32,337 nucleotides of DNA from an uncultured Flavobacteriaceae bacterium. Its GTDB lineage: Bacteria > Bacteroidota > Bacteroidia > Flavobacteriales > Flavobacteriaceae. The notes beneath the pieces were generated by a model. That model saw nothing but the letters and a program-made list of their open reading frames with translations. It was not told the DNA's origin and made no database searches. Location: the NCBI GenBank assembly GCA_913045325.1, contig CAJWPZ010000017.1, positions 1 through 32,337 on the forward strand. Reading direction: 5' to 3'. The translations under genes were made by a program, and so were the position numbers. Positions 26,501 to 32,337 of the stretch are shown here, one piece after another (positions within the stretch are counted from its first letter, which is position 1; each line of letters opens with the position of its first letter).

Positions 26501-26728
26501 GATTTTATCCCCAGAAGAATTCCAAACAGGATTACTCTCATAAGCTTCGTGAATGGTTATACGTTTTGTTTGCTGAGTATTGAAGTTGTAAACCCAAATA
26601 TCTCCCTGATAAGAAAAAGCCATTTCTTGGGCATTTGGACTAATTCTTGGCGTACGAATCAGTGAGTTTTGTGCTGAAAGAAATCCTGTGATCAGCAAAA
26701 AAAATAGGATATACAATCTTGTAGTCAT
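23558..26728 (-). CDS. Secreted tricorn-like S41 protease with beta-propellers and PDZ
   Basis: This 1056-residue exported peptidase has a signal peptide (1-20, ending FLSAQ). TolB/WD40-like propeller repeats (SPDGKKLAFSSNRSG-type, about 25-530) are followed by a highly charged linker (about 535-570) and a mixed domain. A PDZ domain spans about 755-830 and an S41 core about 855-1040. The catalytic residues line up with archaeal tricorn: Ser736-His737 in LNASHMGY, nucleophile Ser962 in NENSYSNAEIF, Glu1018 in NMENDAP. The active site looks intact. Tricorn degrades peptides of roughly proteasome-product size; here it should act in the periplasm or outside. It is monocistronic, 285 bases from the MFS gene. 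It is about the same size as archaeal tricorn but exported. Confidence 0.93.
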   Translation of the reverse strand: MTTRLYILFFLLITGFLSAQNSLIRTPRISPNAQEMAFSYQGDIWVYNFNTQQTKRITIHEAYESNPVWNSSGDKIAFSSNRKGANNIFTIKKNGGTPKQLTYYPTADTPYNWTSSNNIVFATTRVLKGPEWDEQIYRVNANGGTPQRFIKALGSMATVSPDGNLVAFVKGACRISREDYSGSAQRDVWIYNIKTGNYFQVTSSEKNDHSPLWDAAGNLFYIGAESGRYNIFQQSINTDGSVKGASKKMTNQNKNGVVSFSVSNQGTIIYTTLFDLYQISEGQSKKINLKIESDYKFETEKEVSTSSDISDFDVSPNGKLIALEINGEIFVKQNKKDRKNSNNVSNHFYRDRNPQWISDTELLFVSDRDGHNEIYKAVSKDTLVGLERSLKISITKLTKSEEDVYDILLSPDHKKIVYRVGRGNLMLADVVDGVISNSKACSSGWAEAEDVSWSPDSKYIAYSQEDLDFDSEIFIQSVENLNDKFNVSMHPRSDRAPVWSPDGKKLAFSSNRSGNRGGIDYDVWMVWLQKEDWERSKTDRENGDYYAEKEADTDKKEKEEEKEIKVTIDKERIFDRLSRITRLPDDEFGGMFGPDSKYVYYSATDPSTNKRSFFKVKLDGSSPKVIKETSKVGRVADIDGTFYFTSGGKLKQLNPKGDKITSLAHVVKYNEDFAAMNQQIYQEGTRVLTMGFYDPNFHGYNWESLIKKYKPLALKASTEQDYSFVYNLLLGQLNASHMGYRAKTSERKNSDNIGLLGLEVKNITNGVQVEYVLENSVANKSKVNLKVGDIITAVNRKPIGRNTNFYSLLKNSKDEEVLLTKSDGKDVVVRTSSSLKTLQYDAWVASRSELVKKYSKGQLGYIHIRGMNAPSFESFERELKASGYGKKGIVIDVRYNGGGWTTDRLMAVLNVDQHAYTIPRGAADNLQKENKNFQGNYPFNERAILSVNTKPTVALCNENSYSNAEIFSHAYKNLGIGKLVGQPTFGAVISTGGYSLSKGYVRMPFRAWYVKKSGLNMENDAPAVPDYLIKNTPGWGATGEDTQLQKAVDVLLEEIN

Positions 26729-26841
26729 GAGTTTTAATTGTTATGGGTTAATTTGAATGGCTAATTTAAAAAAAAAATAGCATTAGTTGTGTGAAAAATT
26801 TAGCAGGAATATTAGGTGTCACTTTGAAATTAAAATAATTC

Positions 26842-27013
26842 CTAGGCAACCCCAAAATAGTCTGATTTCACTTCTATTTGCTCCAAATAGTATTCTCCAA
26901 AAATAAAAACACTTAAACCAATAAAAACCATATCTAAGTTTTTATCGTTGGTTAATTCTTCCCTTGCCTCAAGTTTGTCTTGTTTATTTTCTTTTATAGT
27001 AGCTGTTGTTTCT
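26842..27013 (-). other. Open frame downstream of the MFS gene, possible remnant
   Basis: Immediately after the MFS stop, another frame is open for 56 codons outside that gene and reads like protein. A charged stretch (ENKQDKLEAREELTNDKN) leads into a hydrophobic one (LDMVFIGLSVFIFGEYYLEQ), then IEVKSDYFGVA and a stop. It has no start codon of its own except an internal ATG giving 29 residues. It overlaps and is +1 relative to the MFS end. It could be the shifted tail of the MFS gene, a decayed gene, or chance. The remaining 113 bases to the protease start show no clear promoter or terminator. Confidence 0.25.
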
Positions 27014-28432
27014 TTATTCGCTTTTTCTTTTGGCCAAGATGGCCGAAATTTCTTTAGATTTTTCCTCAGTAATGCTGTAATTACGCATTACAAACATGGC
27101 CAAGATGGTACCTGCCATTGGAAAAAAGCAGAAAAAAGCATGCAAGCCTTCTACTGCAGATTGCTGATCTATAGCCGCCAAATCAGGATTAAAACCTACT
27201 ACAGTTATAATCACTCCACTAAGGGCGCCTGCAATACCAAAACCTACCTTTACCATCCACCAGTAGATGGCTCCAAAAGTACCTTCTCTTCTTTTTCCTG
27301 TATTTATTTCATCAATATCAATCACATCTGCTGTCATAGACATCATTATGGTAAATAAGCTTCCAATCCCAAAGGAGAAGAACGGCAAGGCTATAATATA
27401 CATCCATGGTTTTCCTGGAATGAATAAAAAGTATAACAATATGTATCCTACTAGTGAGATAGACTGAGATATCATAAAAGCTTTTTTCTTACCCATTTTT
27501 TTTGACATCCAAGCCACCGTAGGGATCACAATAAATGTAGTGCCTAAAGCGCCCAAACATCCAAACATTGATACCCAAATACCACTTGCACCGGCGTCTC
27601 CGTTAAATAGTTTGTAAACAATCACAAAAAAGGTAAGTGCTGCAACGGTGTTAAAAGCATTGAATATTAAAAACGTAGCACCACATAATTTTCTAAACTC
27701 TTTTATTTTAAAAGCCTCAGAAAAGCTTTCGAATATCTTTTTTAGACTGTTTCCAATGTTGGCAGTATTTAAAGGCTCATAATCTTCCTCTAAAGTAGAT
27801 TTGCTCTTTATAAATAAAGCGGGTACAATAGCACAAAGGGCACATGGTATGGCAACCCAAATGGCTAGTTCACGAACGGCTACATCTGCAGATTCAAACC
27901 AGTTTTGGTCATACATAATGATCCAAAATAAAGGAGCAATTACCCAGGCCCATTGACCAATCCATTGGGAAATAGCCATAATATTTGTTCTTTCATGAAA
28001 ATCATCACTCATTTCATAGCCCATAGCCACATAGGGAACACTAAAAATGGTAAGCCCTATATAAAACACCAAAGACCATAAAAAGAAATACCAAAAATTA
28101 TATTCTACACCGTCAATCTTATAAAGTTGCCACATAAAAATATAGGCAAGCCCCATAATTACCCCCCCAATAATAACGTATTGACGACGTCTTCCCCATC
28201 TAGATTTTGTGTTGTCTGATATAAACCCCATAATTGGATCTAGAAAAGCATCAAAAATTCTTGGAAAAAGAAACACCAAAGACCACATCCATCCAGAAAA
28301 CCCAAGGTCCTCCACCAAAACGATCATAAATATTCCCAAAATGGCTGGAAACATTTGATTGGCCAACATACCAAAGCCAAAAGCAATCTTCTGACCCATG
28401 GGTACTTTGTTGGTTTTAATTGAACTATTCAT
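27014..28432 (-). CDS. GPH-type MFS sugar:cation symporter
   Basis: This 472-residue, 12-helix transporter is of the glycoside-pentoside-hexuronide group (MelB-like, within MFS). The conserved loop after helix 2 is LDPIMGFISDNTKSRWGRRR, where the two Asp and the basic cluster fit the GPH cation/sugar site. The second-half counterpart is WMSKKMGKKKAFMIS, and MTADVIDIDEINTGKRREG matches another GPH signature. It lies 51 bases downstream of the clan-A hydrolase gene and reads in the same direction. This suggests uptake of glucan oligosaccharides, or of a released sugar, across the inner membrane. The cation (Na+ or H+) is not decidable. Confidence 0.9.
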   Translation of the reverse strand: MNSSIKTNKVPMGQKIAFGFGMLANQMFPAILGIFMIVLVEDLGFSGWMWSLVFLFPRIFDAFLDPIMGFISDNTKSRWGRRRQYVIIGGVIMGLAYIFMWQLYKIDGVEYNFWYFFLWSLVFYIGLTIFSVPYVAMGYEMSDDFHERTNIMAISQWIGQWAWVIAPLFWIIMYDQNWFESADVAVRELAIWVAIPCALCAIVPALFIKSKSTLEEDYEPLNTANIGNSLKKIFESFSEAFKIKEFRKLCGATFLIFNAFNTVAALTFFVIVYKLFNGDAGASGIWVSMFGCLGALGTTFIVIPTVAWMSKKMGKKKAFMISQSISLVGYILLYFLFIPGKPWMYIIALPFFSFGIGSLFTIMMSMTADVIDIDEINTGKRREGTFGAIYWWMVKVGFGIAGALSGVIITVVGFNPDLAAIDQQSAVEGLHAFFCFFPMAGTILAMFVMRNYSITEEKSKEISAILAKRKSE

Positions 28433-28483
28433 ATTATTATTTTTTAATTAGTAATCAGTATTGTTTTTCGCATCATCATCAGG

Positions 28484-29494
28484 TTAATCTTCTAGGGTAT
28501 TATAAAACTGTTTAAGCACATAAAATGCCTTTTTTTTATGACCATTTACATCTAAAATCCCCCAATATTCTTCGTTAGCAGTTCCGTCATAAGGGACTCC
28601 GCTACTCTCTGGAGCCCAGCCACCAACATCTTGACTTTCGGGGTTTCCCGCTTTCCATAACTCATCTGTAAAAGAAAATACTAAAACCCCAGTATTAATG
28701 GCTTTATACTCAAAAACGTCGTTCAAAATATTAGTTAGTGCCTGGGCTTGCGCCTCTTGGTTTTCTCCTTTTTTGAATCCATGGTTAGCAACAGTCATAT
28801 AACTATCGCTGCCAGCCTCTGAGAGGTACATTGGCTTATCACTTAGCAGTGACCATTGATTAAATATAGCTTCTGGATTGTCCCAACGATACACATTTAA
28901 ACCCCATAAATCTATATTGGTTGCTGCCGCTAATACACTGCTATTTGGAAGCTCACCGTGGGCGCTAGCAACAGGATGATTGGTATCATTTTCATGAATC
29001 GCATCAGCAGCATTTTGCAAACTAGTGTACCAGTTTTTTATATCACCGTCAAACCACTCTGGATGGTAGTTATATTCATTACCAAGCTCCCATAATAAAA
29101 TTGCTTTGTGATTTTTATAGCTATTTACATAGTCTAAGTAAGACCCTGATAATATATCAAAATAGCCGTCTTGATTGTAACCAAAACTTGTAATTACTTT
29201 AATGCCAGCAGCAGCTATCTTATCCAAAACAGAAATATCATCAATAGGCTTGTAAACACGAATGGTGTTTATACCCGCTTCATTCATTAAAGCAAGGTCA
29301 AGATCGATGTTGGTAAAATCTCTTTCTACATGCCCCTTTTTAACGGGGTTATAACAAACTCCCTTTATAAAATAAGGCGTTTGGTTAATTAGTAATTGCC
29401 TGTCTTTGACAGAAACCACCTCAGTATCCTCAAATGCTATAAAGCTAAAGCAAAGGGTTAAAAGTGCGAGTATAAATATATATTTTAGTTTCAT
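28484..29494 (-). CDS. Clan-A glycoside hydrolase, GH2-barrel/GH72-like, exported
   Basis: This 336-residue TIM-barrel hydrolase has a signal-like N-terminus (hydrophobic 5-20) without a good lipobox. The opening FIKGVCYNPVKKGHVERDF and NEAGINTIRVYKPIDD resemble the catalytic domain of GH2 and of GH72 beta-1,3-glucanosyl enzymes. The acid/base Glu140 lies in LLWELGNEYNYHPEW and the nucleophile Glu226 in PMYLSEAGSDSY, placed as in retaining clan-A enzymes. There are no extra GH2 beta-domains, so it is a stand-alone barrel. It begins five bases after the GH17 stop and precedes the MFS gene. A beta-glucan substrate is inferred from neighbours; I cannot fix the family. Confidence 0.8.
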   Translation of the reverse strand: MKLKYIFILALLTLCFSFIAFEDTEVVSVKDRQLLINQTPYFIKGVCYNPVKKGHVERDFTNIDLDLALMNEAGINTIRVYKPIDDISVLDKIAAAGIKVITSFGYNQDGYFDILSGSYLDYVNSYKNHKAILLWELGNEYNYHPEWFDGDIKNWYTSLQNAADAIHENDTNHPVASAHGELPNSSVLAAATNIDLWGLNVYRWDNPEAIFNQWSLLSDKPMYLSEAGSDSYMTVANHGFKKGENQEAQAQALTNILNDVFEYKAINTGVLVFSFTDELWKAGNPESQDVGGWAPESSGVPYDGTANEEYWGILDVNGHKKKAFYVLKQFYNTLED

Positions 29495-29499
29495 TTATT

Positions 29500-30768
29500 T
29501 TATTTTGGTAATTTAACGGAGTTGAACATCTGTTCAAACTCCCCATTGAATGATTTTTTAAGGGGATTTCCATCACGAGATAATCCCTGAAAAACTCCTA
29601 AATCAAAAGACTCCCAAAGCGCATATTTAAGAGTTCCCTTAACATCTATAAGTCCAAAATGATTTTCAGACCCTAAGGGATGAGCGGCATCTTTCCAAGG
29701 TTCATCAAAAGCCTCAAAATAAAAACAACTTACCCTGTTGGCCTTGGTCCAGTCAGACATTTTTTGGTAATACAGCGCTTGCTTATATTGATCAGCGGCC
29801 TGAGTCCCTGATGGTCCATATAAATCACTTGATACAGAAGCCCATCCTGTTTCTCCAATGTGAATAGGTTTTTCAATCCCGAGGCTCTCTACATAGCTTT
29901 CAACGGCTTGGTACTGTGATACGGCATAATCTACCGCACTTTGAACAGCCAATTCAATACGTGCTTTGGTGTCTAGGTGGGCAGTGTTTTTTTGACTCTC
30001 TACCCAAAAACCGGAATTATAGTGCGTATCATGAAATGGGTAGGTATGAAGTGAAATATAATCAACCGCGGCAATAAGCTTTTTCAAATCTTCATTATGG
30101 TACTCTGGTCCGCCCCCGCCCCAGGACGCAAAATTATCTGAACTAGTAATCCACAATGATTCAGGAAGATTACCTTTTGCTTTTTGGGTTTGTAAATAGC
30201 TAACCCATTTTAAAATTACTGCAGGTTTTACAAAATAAGACGTTGCCCAGTGCACCATAGCCTCATTTCCAACAGCTATGATTTTTACAATCTCAGGATA
30301 CTGGTTTGCAAGTGCAATTGCTTTGGCTATTTCTGAGGTGTTGTTTTCTAGGTCTTCAATATCATGATTGGGCTGGCTTTGCGTCCAAGCTCCCTGGCAA
30401 TCTATCCAAGCCCCGAGCATTACATACATTTCAAAACCAGCATCTTCAGATTTTAAATCCCGAATTGCTTTTAAAATATTTTGCGCTTGATCTAGCTGTA
30501 AATTATAGGTGCGTACAACTTTGATTCCTATGGCTGACAAAATCTTAAGGTCTTCTTTAATCTGAGATAGAGAAGGCTGATCCTCTCTAGTTAAGGTGCG
30601 ATACCCTCCATAGGAAATCGCCCTATATTCTGGGTTGCCTAAAAACTCAGCGGCTGATTTATTAGTATGTATAGGGTTATTATCCATTTTTTTTTCTTTA
30701 CAAGACCCCACACCAAGACCTAAAATAAAAATAAATACGAGTCTTAGTAGGGGTCTTGAGTACTTCAT
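29500..30768 (-). CDS. GH17 lipoprotein, beta-1,3-glucan hydrolase
   Basis: This 422-residue glycoside hydrolase family 17 enzyme is predicted to be a lipoprotein: the signal is FIFILGLGVGSC with lipid-anchored Cys23, then a charged, Asn-rich spacer. The barrel begins at AISYGGYRTLTRED. The acid/base Glu169 is in IIAVGNEAMVHW and the nucleophile Glu306 in PIHIGETGWAS, the two GH17 signatures. GH17 enzymes cut beta-1,3-glucans such as laminarin. ATG 30768 is chosen: it lies one base after the stop of the phosphorylase gene, while an in-frame TTG at 30783 would overlap that gene. Whether it is endo- or exo-acting, or faces the periplasm or the outside, is not visible. Confidence 0.9.
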   Translation of the reverse strand: MKYSRPLLRLVFIFILGLGVGSCKEKKMDNNPIHTNKSAAEFLGNPEYRAISYGGYRTLTREDQPSLSQIKEDLKILSAIGIKVVRTYNLQLDQAQNILKAIRDLKSEDAGFEMYVMLGAWIDCQGAWTQSQPNHDIEDLENNTSEIAKAIALANQYPEIVKIIAVGNEAMVHWATSYFVKPAVILKWVSYLQTQKAKGNLPESLWITSSDNFASWGGGGPEYHNEDLKKLIAAVDYISLHTYPFHDTHYNSGFWVESQKNTAHLDTKARIELAVQSAVDYAVSQYQAVESYVESLGIEKPIHIGETGWASVSSDLYGPSGTQAADQYKQALYYQKMSDWTKANRVSCFYFEAFDEPWKDAAHPLGSENHFGLIDVKGTLKYALWESFDLGVFQGLSRDGNPLKKSFNGEFEQMFNSVKLPK

Positions 30769-30769
30769 A

Positions 30770-32337
30770 TTAACTCTTAACAACAGATATGACTAACTTC
30801 TCTATCTCTCCACCTCTACTAAAGAGCATCTGACTGGTTTCAATATCTAGAGATTTCCCTTGAAAAGAGCTGACGCTTCCATCAGCTAGAAACACTTTAA
30901 TAGCCGCCTGAGTGGCCTTCTGATAAATTACAGGTACTTGGCAGTAGGTAAAACCGAGCGATCCAACTGCGAGGTCTATACAACACTTTTCTTTGGCTAG
31001 GTTGATGTAATTAAACACCTCTTTAGTTGTTAAAAACTCCTCAGTTCTTAGTATCTCTGGGTTAAACTCAACAGCTCCATGACGTACTTTGACTCCTAAC
31101 TCTCCAAATCTACTCAGGACATCTTCCTTCACTTGTCCTGTCATCCCTGGTTGTTGTGCGCCCTTTCCTCCAGGTGTGTGTGAGTAGGCATCGGTAGGAA
31201 ATGCTCCATAAAGCTCAGGTGATTTATGAACTCCAATACCTGCATTAACCTCAAAATAATGATCGTATAATCTACCTATAAGTTTTTTATCTTCTGATTC
31301 GTAGAGTGCTTTTTGAGTCACCTCATACACCGCCAATAATAACTTAGAGACCATATGCCAGTAAATAGACCCCAGCCCTTCATATCCAAAGAAAGTACCC
31401 GATCTTCCTGTAAATGATTTATGATCAAATACAGATTCAAAAATAGCAAGCACCTTTTTAGAGTCCTTATCTACAAGGGGTGCATACACCCCTGAAAGAC
31501 TACTCAAGGCTACCTCTACAGAGGCGGCATTATTAAAACTACCATTAAAGTGGTAAGCGCCATTTCCGTCTTGAGAGATTAATTGGGTATTCCCATCTGC
31601 AATAAGCTGCTTTAGTAATTCACAGGAAGTAACATCTATTGTGGCAATGGTGTTTTTATGAACAAACTTTGGAAGCTCTTTGTTTGGATATAAAATATAA
31701 CTGTACTGATCTTCTCTAAATAACGCACTATTTTTAAGACCATCTAAAACATCTAAACTCTCTTTAGTGGATAAAAAGCCAGAGCTCAACACCGCGACTT
31801 GCCCTTCTAACATTTCAGGCAAATAAGAAATAGAAACAGACTTATGGTCTGTTACGGTCATCAGGTTGTAAGAATGAAATAAATTATCAGCTCGTTTATT
31901 GGCAGCTATAGAATGCTCTAAGTAATCCAAGGCAGTACTTGTAAATTCTAATAAAGACGTCTTAGAAACGGCTGTTTTACAGCCAGAGAATTTGTGATCG
32001 TAAATTTGCGTTCTGTAATCGCTCGCTGCTTGTCCAAGGCCGTCCAAGACTTGCTTTCGGTTTTCATCGGTAAAACGGCCTTCAAGAAGTTGTTTGTGCG
32101 CTTCCAGGGTTTGAGATACTTTGTTGAAAAATTCTAACAGCTCATTAGATATCTCAAACTCACTTGTGGTATCCTGATCTAATACTTTATTGAAGAATTT
32201 TAAGAAGCGTCTTAAGTAATATAGGGTTACCATAGAGACTCCATTTCCTACAAGCGCATTATTTGCATCATTCCACTCAGGACGCTGGGTATTCATCCAA
32301 ATTCCCCCTTCTGGAATAAAGTTTGACATTTTTGCCA
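30770..32337 (-). CDS. GH94/GH149-type beta-glucan phosphorylase, C-terminal part
   Basis: The frame is open to the right edge, so about 522 C-terminal residues of a larger enzyme are present. The segment TQRPEWNDANNALVGNGVS corresponds to the catalytic-acid motif of inverting GH94-type phosphorylases (WND, with the Asp as proton donor). YSHTPGGKGAQQPGMTGQVK and the following RFGELGVKVRHGAVEF fit the phosphate-side loop and the (alpha/alpha)6 barrel end. The overall pattern and operon partners favour GH149 beta-1,3-oligoglucan phosphorylase, which releases glucose-1-phosphate. No membrane segment is visible in the part seen. The ATG at 32329 is internal, since upstream codons remain open. Confidence 0.8.
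   Translation of the reverse strand, partial: AKMSNFIPEGGIWMNTQRPEWNDANNALVGNGVSMVTLYYLRRFLKFFNKVLDQDTTSEFEISNELLEFFNKVSQTLEAHKQLLEGRFTDENRKQVLDGLGQAASDYRTQIYDHKFSGCKTAVSKTSLLEFTSTALDYLEHSIAANKRADNLFHSYNLMTVTDHKSVSISYLPEMLEGQVAVLSSGFLSTKESLDVLDGLKNSALFREDQYSYILYPNKELPKFVHKNTIATIDVTSCELLKQLIADGNTQLISQDGNGAYHFNGSFNNAASVEVALSSLSGVYAPLVDKDSKKVLAIFESVFDHKSFTGRSGTFFGYEGLGSIYWHMVSKLLLAVYEVTQKALYESEDKKLIGRLYDHYFEVNAGIGVHKSPELYGAFPTDAYSHTPGGKGAQQPGMTGQVKEDVLSRFGELGVKVRHGAVEFNPEILRTEEFLTTKEVFNYINLAKEKCCIDLAVGSLGFTYCQVPVIYQKATQAAIKVFLADGSVSSFQGKSLDIETSQMLFSRGGEIEKLVISVVKS

Noticed and set aside
26948-27358. 136-codon plus-strand open frame across the MFS gene end
   Set aside because: Most of it is antisense to a well-conserved transporter, and its composition is that of a reverse-frame shadow with scattered Cys and His.

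Overview
The window looks like chromosome from a marine member of the Flavobacteriaceae (Bacteroidota). It is AT-rich and densely packed, with several GTG/TTG starts and a tpx-dgkA-ftsK-lolA-LptF/G run that I recognise from flavobacterial chromosomes. Just upstream of some start codons there are matches to the Bacteroidota promoter motif TAnnTTTG. It also carries glucan-degradation genes typical of algal-polysaccharide degraders. I see no tRNA, rRNA, CRISPR array, prophage or insertion sequence. No gene-free gap exceeds 300 bases.

Left part (1-11157), core functions. The 3' end of a PLP-dependent Cys/Met enzyme is followed by a strong terminator. A monocistronic NhaC Na+/H+ antiporter follows, closed by a second strong terminator. 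Next come thiol peroxidase and diacylglycerol kinase (overlapping by one base), the FtsK DNA translocase, a LolA-type carrier and an LptF/LptG permease. After these lie a nitronate monooxygenase converging on an SDR oxidoreductase, and a two-gene ABC exporter.

Middle part (11166-18480), a lipooligosaccharide or surface-glycan block. It has a Kdo/WaaP-type sugar kinase, a GT9 heptosyltransferase-like enzyme, a tandem-duplicated two-domain GT2, two adjacent WaaE/KdtX-like GT2 paralogues, a GT4 enzyme and a WbbL-like GT2. Two divergent promoters, each almost touching its start codon, sit in the 195-bp gap in the middle of the block.

Next part (18576-23408), housekeeping: TsaC/Sua5 (tRNA t6A), CCA-adding enzyme, heme A synthase overlapping cca by four bases, a pRiA4b ORF-3/IS1096-passenger-like protein, and a nucleoid-associated protein of the NdpA/YejK type. 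Two very short unexplained open frames lie in the gaps of this part.

Right part (23558-32337, all minus strand): a large secreted tricorn-like S41 protease, then a probable beta-1,3-glucan operon. In transcription order the operon reads: C-terminal half of a GH94/GH149-type phosphorylase running off the right edge, a GH17 lipoprotein, a small clan-A glycoside hydrolase, and a GPH-type MFS sugar symporter. My inferred model is extracytoplasmic trimming of laminarin-like glucan, import of the oligosaccharides, and phosphorolysis to glucose-1-phosphate in the cytoplasm. No SusC/SusD pair or regulator is visible; if present, they are outside the window.
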